Origin: CAZNQW01 sp964575225
Lineage (GTDB): Bacteria; Chloroflexota; Anaerolineae; JAAYZQ01
DNA: 14,008 bases
NCBI GenBank assembly: GCA_964575225.1
Contig: CAZNQW010000094.1
Coordinates: 1 to 14,008 of the forward strand
Reading direction: 5' to 3'
The notes beneath the pieces are model-generated. The model ran no database searches, was not told the origin of the DNA, and saw only the letters and a program-made list of their open reading frames with translations. Shown piece after piece: positions 6,435-13,710 of the stretch. The first letter of the stretch is position 1. Each line of letters starts with the position of its first letter. A program made the translations under genes and the position numbers.

Positions 6435-7894
6435 CCCCCATCCCAGGTCCCATCATTCTGTTGGCCCTGCCTCTGCTGGCAGCGGTCGCCACCTACGTCG
6501 TGCGACGGTGGGCGCTCCTGGCTAGCCTGGTGGCGGCCCTGACGACGGCCATTCTGGCCTTTCTGTGCTTTCGGTTGCCGCTGACACAATCGGCTTTTGT
6601 CCTGGGCCAAGAAGTGGCCTTTGGCCGGCCGGTGGTCATTGCCGGCCGCGAGCTGATCCTGGCGTCCACGGGCCAGGTCTGGCTGGGCTTTGTGTTTGGG
6701 CTGGCCACCGTGCTGTTTCTGTTTGCCTGGCGGTCGCCCCAAGGCCGCGGGTTCTATTCCATGAGCCTCATCATCCTGGGCCTGTACAGTCTGATGACGT
6801 TGCTCCAGAGCTTTGCCCTATCGGCCATCGTCCTGGGGATCAGCGCGGCGATGGCAGTCTTTCTCCTGCAAAGCGAGGCCCGGCCTTCGGTGCGGGGCGC
6901 CGAACGCTATCTTCAAGTGGTGGTGCTGGCCATCCCCCTGCTCCTGGCTGCCGCATGGCTCAACGAGCAGGGCTCGCCGAGTTCCCTGCAGGCTATGCTG
7001 CCGGCGGCGATTGGGTTTGGGTTGTTGATGGCGATTTTCCCCTTTGGCACGTGGATGCCCGCCCTGTCGGCCGAAGCGCCGCCCTTGGCCACCGCCCTGG
7101 TGTTTTCGGCGGGCCAGGCCATGGCTCTTTATCTGTTGCTGTCCTTTGTCGACAGCGCCCCCTGGCTTCTGAGCCACACCAACACGGCCCACGTGGTCCT
7201 GGTTTCGGGGCTTATCATGGCCTTTGCCGGAGGTCTTGTAGGCGCCGTGCAATGGGACTGGAGCAGGGTGCTGGGCTATGCGGCCCTCAGCGACCTGGGC
7301 CTGGTGCTTTTGGGGCTGATTTCAGGCGGGAGCCAGGATCGCGTCCTGGCGCTGTTGCACTTGGTCAACCGCTCGGTGGCCATCACCCTGATGGCCATGT
7401 CCCTGTCGGTCCTGCGTCAGCATGCCGAGGATGACCGCTTTGACCGCTTGCGGGGCGTGGCCCAACGGCTGCCCATCGCCACTCTTGGCCTTCTCGTCGG
7501 CGGGCTCTCGCTGGCCGGGCTCCCCTTTACCCTGGGTTTTGCCAGCCGTTGGGCCATTGTCCGCTCGGCCCTGAATAGGGTGGAACCCCTGGCGACCGTG
7601 GGCGAAGGCCAGGGATTCCTGGGGTTTCTCTCGACGGTCGACGAGCCCTGGCTGTGGATCGCTGCGGCGCTGGCCCTGGTGATCTCGTCAGCGGGCGTGG
7701 TCGTGGGCCTGTTGCGCGGCCTGAGCGCCATGTTGGGCGATGGCTCTGAGGAGCGCGCCCTCAAGCAACCGACCATCGCCTCGTGGATGATCCTCGCCCT
7801 GATTGTCTTTACCCTCGCCGCCGGCCTGGTTCCCCAGCTCTTTTTAGAGCCGGTGAGCGCGGCAGCCGGGGTGTCCACGCTGTTTTTGCCGTAG
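6431..7894 (+). CDS. NuoN/NuoM-like antiporter subunit lacking the canonical lysines
   Basis: A 487-residue polytopic membrane protein of the complex I/Mrp antiporter-like family. Recognisable are IFPFGTWMPALSAEAP (202-217, matching the PFHxWLPDAHxxAP broken helix), LGYAALSDLGLVLLGL (281-296, matching the AYSSISHxGYxLLG helix), and RLPIATLGLLVGGLSLAGLPFTLGFASRW (346-374). By reading these against E. coli NuoM, the helix-7 lysine is Leu199, the helix-8 lysine is Ala230 (GQAMALYLLL against LLKTAAYGLL), the helix-5 glutamate is not found, and only Arg373 remains at the helix-12 charge position. The PF-H of the motif is PF-G. It cannot pump by the standard mechanism if the alignment is right. The start is fixed by the ATGA overlap and GAGG just upstream. 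Confidence 0.75.
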   Translation: MTPIPGPIILLALPLLAAVATYVVRRWALLASLVAALTTAILAFLCFRLPLTQSAFVLGQEVAFGRPVVIAGRELILASTGQVWLGFVFGLATVLFLFAWRSPQGRGFYSMSLIILGLYSLMTLLQSFALSAIVLGISAAMAVFLLQSEARPSVRGAERYLQVVVLAIPLLLAAAWLNEQGSPSSLQAMLPAAIGFGLLMAIFPFGTWMPALSAEAPPLATALVFSAGQAMALYLLLSFVDSAPWLLSHTNTAHVVLVSGLIMAFAGGLVGAVQWDWSRVLGYAALSDLGLVLLGLISGGSQDRVLALLHLVNRSVAITLMAMSLSVLRQHAEDDRFDRLRGVAQRLPIATLGLLVGGLSLAGLPFTLGFASRWAIVRSALNRVEPLATVGEGQGFLGFLSTVDEPWLWIAAALALVISSAGVVVGLLRGLSAMLGDGSEERALKQPTIASWMILALIVFTLAAGLVPQLFLEPVSAAAGVSTLFLP

Positions 7895-7928
7895 GGCCTT
7901 GGGCCTGGAAACTTTAAGGAGGGAACCC

Positions 7929-9215
7929 GTGATCAAAACATCGAGACTCGGTGGTTTTTACGATCTCAGCATCCAGGAGCGCGCCCAGCGCGTGGCCGAC
8001 CTGGTGGGGCTGGAGGCCGAAGAGCTGGCCATCCTGACCGGTTCGGGGCTGGACCCCGAGCGGGCCGATCAGATGATCGAGAACGTGGTGGGCACCCACG
8101 GATTGCCGCTGGGCATCGCCGCCAATTTCGTCATCAACGGCCGCGACTATTTGATCCCCATGGCCATCGAGGAGCCTTCGGTGCTGGCTGCCGCCAGCTA
8201 TATGGCCCGCATCGTCCGCGATTCGGGGGGCTTTGGCGCCAGTTCCACCGAACCGGTGATGATCGGCCAGATGCAGATCCTGGACGTAGCCGATCCCTGG
8301 GCGGCCCGGTTCGATCTCCTGGCCCAGGAATCGCGCCTGCTCGAATTGGCCAACGAGACCGACCCGATGGTGGTGTCGTTGAGCGGCGGCGCCCGGGGCA
8401 TCGAGGTTCGCGCCTGGCCCGACACCCCTGTGGGCCCCATGCTGGTGCTTCACTTGCTCTTTGACACCCGCGACGCCATGGGCGCCAACACCATCAACAC
8501 CGCAGCCGAGCGGTTGACGCCCGTCGTCGAACAGATCACCGGCGGCCGCGTCCATCTGCGCATTCTGTCCAACCTGGCCGACCGGCGCCTGGCCCGCGCC
8601 AAGTGCGTGATCCCGCCCGAGCGCCTGGCCTTTGGCGATTATTCCGGCGAGCGCGTCGTGCAGGGCATCTTTGAGGCCCACGTGTTCGCCTCGCTGGACC
8701 CCTACCGGGCGACGACCCACAACAAGGGCATCATGAACGGCATCGATGCCGTGGCCCTGGCCTGCGGTCAGGATTGGCGGGCCATCGAGGCCGGCGCCCA
8801 CGCTTATGCGGCGCGCAGTGGCGTCTACCGGCCCCTGTCCACCTGGACCCGCGACCGCGAGGGGAACCTGGTGGGCACGTTGGAACTGCCGCTGGCGGCG
8901 GGCCTGGTGGGAGGCGCCACCCGCGTACACCCCGGCGCCCGCGTGGCCCTCAAGGTTTTGGGCGCCCAGACGGCCCGCGAGCTATCGGAGGTGATGGCTG
9001 CCGTGGGACTGGCGCAGAATCTGGGGGCGCTGCGGGCGTTGGCGACGGAGGGCATTCAGCGGGGGCACATGACCCTCCACGCCCGCCAGATCGCCCTGGC
9101 GGCGGGCGCCGGCAGCGACCAGGTCCAGGCGCTGGCCGACCGCCTGGTGCGCGAGGGCGCCATCCGCCTCGACCGCGCCCAAGAGATCCTGGCCGAGTTG
9201 GCCGATCGCGGATAG
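7929..9215 (+). CDS. mvaA: Class II hydroxymethylglutaryl-CoA reductase
   Basis: This enzyme interconverts HMG-CoA and mevalonate plus CoA in the mevalonate route to isoprenoids, or in reverse for mevalonate use. From the GTG at 7929 the protein has 428 residues, the length of the Pseudomonas mevalonii enzyme, with which it aligns end to end from memory. Catalytic residues are present: E82 in EEPS, K266 in HNKGIMNGID, D282 in GQDWRAIE and H380 in QRGHMTLHAR. The cofactor-side DAMGAN motif is at 182-187. The GTG is chosen because AAGGAGG lies directly before it; a longer in-frame ATG at 7899 would place that ribosome site inside the gene. It follows the NuoN-like gene by 34 bases and is probably cotranscribed with it. 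No other mevalonate-pathway gene is visible. NAD or NADP preference is not decided here. Confidence 0.95.
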   Translation: MIKTSRLGGFYDLSIQERAQRVADLVGLEAEELAILTGSGLDPERADQMIENVVGTHGLPLGIAANFVINGRDYLIPMAIEEPSVLAAASYMARIVRDSGGFGASSTEPVMIGQMQILDVADPWAARFDLLAQESRLLELANETDPMVVSLSGGARGIEVRAWPDTPVGPMLVLHLLFDTRDAMGANTINTAAERLTPVVEQITGGRVHLRILSNLADRRLARAKCVIPPERLAFGDYSGERVVQGIFEAHVFASLDPYRATTHNKGIMNGIDAVALACGQDWRAIEAGAHAYAARSGVYRPLSTWTRDREGNLVGTLELPLAAGLVGGATRVHPGARVALKVLGAQTARELSEVMAAVGLAQNLGALRALATEGIQRGHMTLHARQIALAAGAGSDQVQALADRLVREGAIRLDRAQEILAELADRG

Positions 9216-9228
9216 GGTCCACACCCGA

Positions 9229-9259
9229 CAGGGGTAGGCCTGGATCCCGGTTACCCCTG
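9229..9259 (+). terminator. Candidate hairpin terminator after mvaA
   Basis: CAGGGGTA (9229-9236) and TACCCCTG (9252-9259) form an 8-bp stem with a 15-base loop, 14 bases after the mvaA stop. No clear T-run follows, so it is a weak candidate for an intrinsic terminator. Confidence 0.4.
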
Positions 9260-9292
9260 GGCGGTATTGCTCCAAATGATTTTCACCCAAAT

Positions 9293-9323
9293 TGTACGGG
9301 CGGGTTTCAAACCCGCCCGTACA
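9293..9323. repeat. Palindromic intergenic repeat, GGGCGGGTTT core
   Basis: A perfect palindrome with 15-bp arms around a single central C (arm TGTACGGGCGGGTTT). The inner 21 bases are identical to the copy at 13943-13963. It lies between the convergent mvaA and rsmA genes, so the RNA hairpin could also serve as a bidirectional terminator. It is REP/MITE-like, with no transposase in the window. Confidence 0.8.
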
Positions 9324-9336
9324 TGACCATCTGAAT

Positions 9337-9362
9337 TGTGCGGGCGCGGCAGGCCGCGCCCC
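9337..9362. repeat. Palindromic intergenic repeat, GC-core variant
   Basis: GGGCGCGGC (9342-9350) and GCCGCGCCC (9353-9361) form a 9-bp palindrome around AG. It is preceded by AATTGTGC, similar to the AATTGTAC before the repeat 40 bp upstream. It looks like a tandem second member of the same family with a different core. Confidence 0.65.
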
Positions 9363-9425
9363 ACCCCGAATGCCCGCCACGACCACCGGCGACCCTTGCG
9401 GGCGCCCCAATTCTAGGAGAATCAA

Positions 9426-10256
9426 CTACAGGGGCCGCAGCGTCCCGGCGACGCGAGCCCACTCGTCCAGGGCCAGCGTCTCGGCCCGTCGATTGGGTTC
9501 GACGCCGGCCTGCCCCAGGGCCTGGGCGGCATCGGCGGGGGCCATCTGCAACCCGGCGCTGAGGGAATTGCGCAGGGTTTTTCGTTTCTGCGAGAACCCG
9601 GCCCGCACCACCCGAAAAAAGGCCGCCTCGTCCACCCCGGGCGGCAGCGGTACCCGCGGCGCCTCGGGGATGTCGATGCGCACCACAGCCGAACTGACCT
9701 TGGGCGGCGGATAAAAGGCGCCGGCCGGGATCCGGGCGACGATGCGGGGCTCGCCATAGAACTGGACGCTCACGGCCAAGAGACTCATCGCCCCGGCCTG
9801 GGCGACGATCCGCTCGGCGACCTCCTGCTGGACGGTGACGACCATCAGCCGCGGGCGGGGCTCGTGTTCCAGAAAATGCCGCAACACTGCCGAGGTGATA
9901 TAGTAGGGCAGGTTGGCCACCACCTTAAAGTGGGGAGCCGGGAGCGCCGGGTTCGGCATGCGGAGGATGTCGCCCTGCACGATTTCGACGTTGGGCCAAT
10001 CGCCGATCTGTTCCTGAAGGATCGGCACCATCCCCCGGTCCAATTCGACGGCGATCACCCGACCGGCGGCCTGGGCCAATGGCCGGGTCAGGGTGCCCAG
10101 GCCGGCGCCGACCTCGATCACCACGTCGTCGGGCCCCAAATCCGCGGCGGCCACAATGCGCCCCAGGGCCGCCGGATCGGCCAGGAAATTCTGACCCAGT
10201 TTCTTGTTCGGCCTCAGGCCGTGGGCGCGCAGCAGGGCGGCCACCGACTGTGTCAC
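9426..10256 (-). CDS. rsmA: 16S rRNA (adenine1518-N6/adenine1519-N6)-dimethyltransferase
   Basis: RsmA (KsgA) uses S-adenosylmethionine to dimethylate two adjacent adenines in helix 45 of 16S rRNA during 30S maturation. The 276-residue protein has the family's order of motifs: NKKLGQNFL (17-25), the SAM-binding EVGAGLGTLT (48-57), the acidic VELDRG after strand 2, GDIL (95-98) and the catalytic NLPYYIT (115-121). A C-terminal helical domain holds GFSQKRKTLRNSL. The start is taken as the GTG at 10256, with GGGAG six bases upstream. A longer in-frame ATG at 10412 would overlap the upstream gene by over 100 bases and add about 52 residues not expected for the family. It follows the YabE-like gene by 50 bases, an order also seen in Bacillus (yabE-rnmV-ksgA). 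Confidence 0.95.
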   Translation of the reverse strand: MTQSVAALLRAHGLRPNKKLGQNFLADPAALGRIVAAADLGPDDVVIEVGAGLGTLTRPLAQAAGRVIAVELDRGMVPILQEQIGDWPNVEIVQGDILRMPNPALPAPHFKVVANLPYYITSAVLRHFLEHEPRPRLMVVTVQQEVAERIVAQAGAMSLLAVSVQFYGEPRIVARIPAGAFYPPPKVSSAVVRIDIPEAPRVPLPPGVDEAAFFRVVRAGFSQKRKTLRNSLSAGLQMAPADAAQALGQAGVEPNRRAETLALDEWARVAGTLRPL

Positions 10257-10306
10257 AGCGTTCTCCCAGGATTCTGTATAGCGGCGCTCACGTCTCGGCC
10301 CAGCGC

Positions 10307-11884
10307 CTACCGCTTTCGGTCGGGGAACCGGGGATAATCGGGCAGGATCCACCGGATCTGGTAGGCGGGCGGCACCGGCGTCAATAGATAGATATCGGTC
10401 CACCAATGCCACGACTGGTAATCGTGGTCGCTAAAGCCCAGGTCCACCAGCTTGCCCTTGATGCCGCCGCCGGTGTCGCCGGCGCGGGCCATGCCATAGC
10501 CCGGCACGTACATCACTGTGCGGAGGGGAATGACGGTGGGATCAACGGCGACAACGCCTTTTTCCAGCTTCCAGCCCAGGCGGGTGTAGCCATAGCGGGG
10601 GTGATCGGCGTCTTTGCCGCACGATGCCGGTCGGTACGAAACCGTATAGGCTCGGATCTTGCGCCAATACTCGATAGGGCCGTCGGGTGTCTCTAACGTG
10701 CGGATGACGATCTTGGTGCCGTAGGCCATGGTCTTGGTGATCGGATCCTGAGCCACCCAGGCATCTTCGAGGACGCGAGAGATCTCCTGGCCGTTCTCAT
10801 AGACCACGCGAAAGCGACGTTTGGTCATGCCCAATTCGCCCTGGCGCACCAGGCGGATGGTGTCGATCTCGACCTCCGAGTCGGCGACCCATTCGGTCGT
10901 AAAGGGGATCGAGTCGAATTCGACCCGATAGTCCTGCCGCACGCGGGTGATCTCGATGGTCATGTGGGACCGGATGGGGCTATCCAGCTCGGGCTCGACC
11001 CGGTCCATGCCGACCAAAGCCAGCCCTTCCTGCCCCAACACACCGGCCACATCCTGGGCCAGCGTTCGAGTGCGGACCACCTGCCCGTCGGCCCGGATCT
11101 CTACGGGCAACGAGCGGTCGATGCGAATGGCCAACCCCGACTGAATGGGTTCCTGGGGGGCCGGCGAGACCCGGTCGCCGAGGTAGAGTTCGACCTCCTG
11201 GGCTTGGAGCACTTCCCCCACCGTGCTCAGGGTCGTGTGCAGGGTGGTGGTAATCCCTCCGTCGACCAGGGCCAGTTCCACGGCGCGGCGCAGGGTGATG
11301 ATCGACAGGGCGCTCTGGGCCCCTTGGGCGTCCACGGGCTGGGCAGGGGGCGATTCGGGAGCGGCGCTGCGCGCGCTCCCCCGGCTGCTCACCGAGCGGG
11401 TCGACGGCTCGGTTCCCCACAGCGGATGGTCGGGCTCCACTTGCTGTTTGTCCAACCAGATTTCGTCGCCCGGGCGGAGTGCAATGCCCGCTTCGGCCAA
11501 TAGCTCGCCTACGGTGGTCGCCTGGGAGCGCAGGGGGCAGGTGGCGCCGTCGGCATGCACGGCAAAGGGCTGCGCCCGGCGCACCTGGATCACCATCCCG
11601 GGTTGCAGGGGGGTATCCAGGCCGGGCTGCACCAAGTCCTCGGGATAGAGATCCACGCCCGCGTGGCGCAGGGCCGTCCCGACGGTGGTGTCGTGGGTGA
11701 GCAGTTCTTGCCGCTGGCCATCGATCACCACGACGAGGGGGGTGGCGGTCCGCGCCAGGCCCAGCCCCAACAAACACAGGATCCCGGCGACGGCCACCAG
11801 GGCCAGTAGGCCCTGAAGTCCGCCGGGCATCGTGGCCACGGTTATGCGTTTGGTGGGTAGGGTCTTAGTCTTGGAAATTTCCAA
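10307..11884 (-). CDS. Membrane-anchored DUF348-G5-3D domain protein (YabE-like cell-wall protein)
   Basis: The 525-residue protein has a short basic N terminus, one membrane helix (about 20-43) and a long outward-facing part. The domains in order are two DUF348 modules (about 48-155), a Ser/Pro-rich linker (about 158-190), two more DUF348-like modules (about 193-316, the first irregular), a G5 domain (about 318-393) and a C-terminal 3D domain (about 408-500). The 3D domain shows its three aspartates in VDPTVIPL (D448), GDTGGGIKG (D470) and DLGFSD (D481). YabE and Rpf-type relatives act on peptidoglycan; 3D domains resemble the lytic transglycosylase MltA fold, so cell-wall remodelling is inferred. 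I prefer a TTG start at 11884, two bases after the upstream stop with GAGG in place. ATG at 11830, just before the membrane helix, lacks a ribosome site, and ATG at 11980 overlaps the upstream gene. Confidence 0.85.
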   Translation of the reverse strand: MEISKTKTLPTKRITVATMPGGLQGLLALVAVAGILCLLGLGLARTATPLVVVIDGQRQELLTHDTTVGTALRHAGVDLYPEDLVQPGLDTPLQPGMVIQVRRAQPFAVHADGATCPLRSQATTVGELLAEAGIALRPGDEIWLDKQQVEPDHPLWGTEPSTRSVSSRGSARSAAPESPPAQPVDAQGAQSALSIITLRRAVELALVDGGITTTLHTTLSTVGEVLQAQEVELYLGDRVSPAPQEPIQSGLAIRIDRSLPVEIRADGQVVRTRTLAQDVAGVLGQEGLALVGMDRVEPELDSPIRSHMTIEITRVRQDYRVEFDSIPFTTEWVADSEVEIDTIRLVRQGELGMTKRRFRVVYENGQEISRVLEDAWVAQDPITKTMAYGTKIVIRTLETPDGPIEYWRKIRAYTVSYRPASCGKDADHPRYGYTRLGWKLEKGVVAVDPTVIPLRTVMYVPGYGMARAGDTGGGIKGKLVDLGFSDHDYQSWHWWTDIYLLTPVPPAYQIRWILPDYPRFPDRKR

Positions 11885-11885
11885 T

Positions 11886-13226
11886 TCATTCCTCAGCGTC
11901 GTCCCCGCTGTCGGGACGCGACTCTTCCACGGATGCTCGGCGCCCCCCCGTTTGGCCGGCCAGAATCGCTTCAGCGGCATGTCGTCCCGCCACTACGCCG
12001 GTGGAAAACGCAGCCTGCAGGTTATAGCCGCCGGTGTCGGCCTGCACGTCCAACACCTCTCCGGCGAAATAGAGCCCCTTCACCAGGCGCGAGGCCATGG
12101 TGCGCGGATCGACCTCTTTGGTGTGGACCCCTCCGGCGGTCACAATGGCCTCCTCCAGGGGCCGGTGACCCACCACGGTCAAACGGAAATCCTGGAGCAG
12201 ATCCCGCAGCCCTGTGCGCTCCGCGGCGGTGATCTGATGGGCGGGCTTGTCGGGAGGGATGCCGCTCCGGCTTATAATAACATCGATCATCTTTTGAGGC
12301 AACAATCCTTTGAGCAGGTTCCGGTAGGCGCGCTTGCCGTAGGTATCCAGGTCCCGTTGCAGCCGCGCTTCCAGCTTTTCGGGGCTCAGGGCCGGTTTGA
12401 GGTTGAGGGACAGTTCCAGCTTGCCCTGGCCCAGGCGCATGACTGCCGGCGCGCTCAGGGTCAGGATGATCGGCCCCGACACGCCAAAATGGGTGAACAG
12501 CATCTCGCCAAACTCGCGGGCAAACTCGCGCCCGTCCAGCAGCAGCCGCGCCTCGACGTTGCGCAGCGACAGCCCCATCATCGCTCGGGCCTCCGAACCG
12601 GCGGTCACCAGCGGCACCAGGGCGGGCCGGATGGGCACCAGGCTGTGCCCTACCTGTTCGGCCAAACGATAGCCATCGCCGCTGGACCCGGTCTTGGGGT
12701 AGGACGCGCCGCCGGTGGCGATGATGACGGCGGCGCACGGAATGTACTCCCCCGATTCGAGCGCGATCCGCGTCAACTGGTCCTGTTCGACCTGCAAGTC
12801 GCGCACCCGGCTCCCCAGCCGGATCTCTGCCCCTTGCTCGCGGGCAAAGCGGCCGAGGGCCTCGGCCACCTCGTGGGCATCGTTGCTGGCGGGAAACACC
12901 CGGCCTCCCCGCTCCTCCACCGTGGCGACGCCCAATCCCTCGAAAAAGGCCACCAGATCGGGCGTGAAAAAGCGGGCAAAGGCGTTCCGCAAAAAGAAAC
13001 GCGACTCGTCACTGGCGCCCGGAAAGGAAAAATGGGCCAGGAAGGGGTCCAGATCGGCCGTGTTCGTCAAGTTGCAGCGGCCTTTGCCGGTGATGCGTAG
13101 CTTGGTGCCCAGGCGCCCCATGCGCTCCAACAGGAGCACCGGCGCCCCGGCCTGGGCGGCTTGCCCCGCGGCCATTAGCCCGGCGGCCCCCCCTCCCACG
13201 ACCACCACACGCGGATCGGATCTCAT
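11886..13226 (-). CDS. HI0933/BaiN (YhiN)-family FAD-dependent oxidoreductase
   Basis: The 446-residue flavoprotein begins with a dinucleotide-binding Rossmann motif, VVVVGGGAAGLMAA (7-20). It then shows the family-defining GTKLRITGKGRCNLTN (40-55), VFPASNDAHEV, ATGGASYPKTGSSGDGY, THFGVSGPI, and the C-terminal GEVLDVQADTGGYNLQAAFSTG, which completes the FAD site. Family members are flavoproteins of mostly unknown substrate; one is the bile-acid-dehydroxylation enzyme BaiN, but that role should not be transferred here. The tail after about 425 is variable and charged (ends DSGDDAEE). Start ATG at 13226 places the Rossmann motif at the normal distance. The frame stays open upstream to 13355, but that extra stretch is the non-coding tail of the SRP RNA region. 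The ribosome site is weak. It is followed closely by the YabE-like gene. Confidence 0.9.
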   Translation of the reverse strand: MRSDPRVVVVGGGAAGLMAAGQAAQAGAPVLLLERMGRLGTKLRITGKGRCNLTNTADLDPFLAHFSFPGASDESRFFLRNAFARFFTPDLVAFFEGLGVATVEERGGRVFPASNDAHEVAEALGRFAREQGAEIRLGSRVRDLQVEQDQLTRIALESGEYIPCAAVIIATGGASYPKTGSSGDGYRLAEQVGHSLVPIRPALVPLVTAGSEARAMMGLSLRNVEARLLLDGREFAREFGEMLFTHFGVSGPIILTLSAPAVMRLGQGKLELSLNLKPALSPEKLEARLQRDLDTYGKRAYRNLLKGLLPQKMIDVIISRSGIPPDKPAHQITAAERTGLRDLLQDFRLTVVGHRPLEEAIVTAGGVHTKEVDPRTMASRLVKGLYFAGEVLDVQADTGGYNLQAAFSTGVVAGRHAAEAILAGQTGGRRASVEESRPDSGDDAEE

Positions 13227-13281
13227 GGTCTCGTACTCACACCCTCTTTCTCTGCCCAGTAGCACCCCGCCCAGATAACAA

Positions 13282-13355
13282 GTGAGCTGGAGTGCAGGGC
13301 CTGGGGCGAGAAAGACAAACTCCCGTCCGTTTCGCGGCTCACCACTCCAGCTCAC
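13282..13355 (-). terminator. 13-bp inverted repeat downstream of the SRP RNA (possible terminator or processing hairpin)
   Basis: GTGAGCTGGAGTG (13282-13294) is the exact reverse complement of CACTCCAGCTCAC (13343-13355), with 48 bases between. On the minus strand it begins about 10 nt after the mature SRP RNA end and is followed by TTGTTAT, a short T-rich run. A terminator with so large a loop is unusual. It may also be a processing structure or an imprecise duplication in inverted orientation. Confidence 0.5.
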
Positions 13356-13364
13356 AACAAGTGC

Positions 13365-13635
13365 TGGTCGTGCACCCTCTGTCGAACTAGGCCAGATAGC
13401 TTGCCTTTGCCAGCCAGCTCAGGCCAGGTACCCCTGCGACACCCAGGAGAGATCGTTTACCGTTGCTTCCTCCCGGACCTGGCGGGGTTCGCGAGCTCCT
13501 GCCGCGCAGGACCCAACCTTCTACGCCACTTGACATGACAGTCCCATCCAGCCCGCAGCCCTCGAGAGGGAATTCAACCCCGCTACGGCGGATTGCGGGT
13601 ACAGGGCACCGCCAGTTCCCCGTCTAGCACGACCA
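13365..13635 (-). ncRNA. ffs: Signal recognition particle RNA, long Bacillus-type with Alu domain
   Basis: The minus strand carries a full SRP RNA of about 271 nt, the length of the B. subtilis scRNA. The ends form a closing helix of nine pairs (13635..13627 with 13373..13365, GGTCGTGC/GCACGACC). The 5' Alu domain matches B. subtilis closely (GGTGCCCTGTACC...GCAATCCG, and CCCTCTCGAG). The S domain has GGGTCCTGCGC and the Ffh-binding core at 13483..13462, CCAGGTCC-GGGA-GGAAGCAA. This differs from the common form in the tetraloop (GGGA, still GNRA, for GGAA) and in a C/A in place of U/G at the edge of the symmetric loop. The 3' side, TTCGACAGAGGGTGCACG, is also typical. Together with Ffh it targets nascent membrane and secreted proteins. 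Confidence 0.95.
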
Positions 13636-13640
13636 ACGAA

Positions 13641-13669
13641 ATGGTACCACAGAACCCATGAATGGTCAA
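13641..13669 (-). promoter_or_regulatory. Promoter of the SRP RNA gene
   Basis: On the minus strand TTGACC (13669..13664) and TACCAT (13646..13641) are separated by exactly 17 bp. The RNA 5' end predicted independently from the closing helix (13635) lies six bases after the -10 box, as expected for a transcription start. Confidence 0.75.
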
Positions 13670-13710
13670 ACGGATAGGTTAGCCGCGCTTTGTGGACCGT
13701 GCTGGCGCCG

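Noticed and set aside
7914..8930. 338-codon minus-strand frame opposite mvaA
   Set aside because: It is antisense to a full-length class II HMG-CoA reductase and of low-complexity Gly/His/Gln composition.
9293..9362. CRISPR-like repeat array
   Set aside because: Only two adjacent, different palindromes exist, with no regular repeat-spacer pattern and no cas genes.
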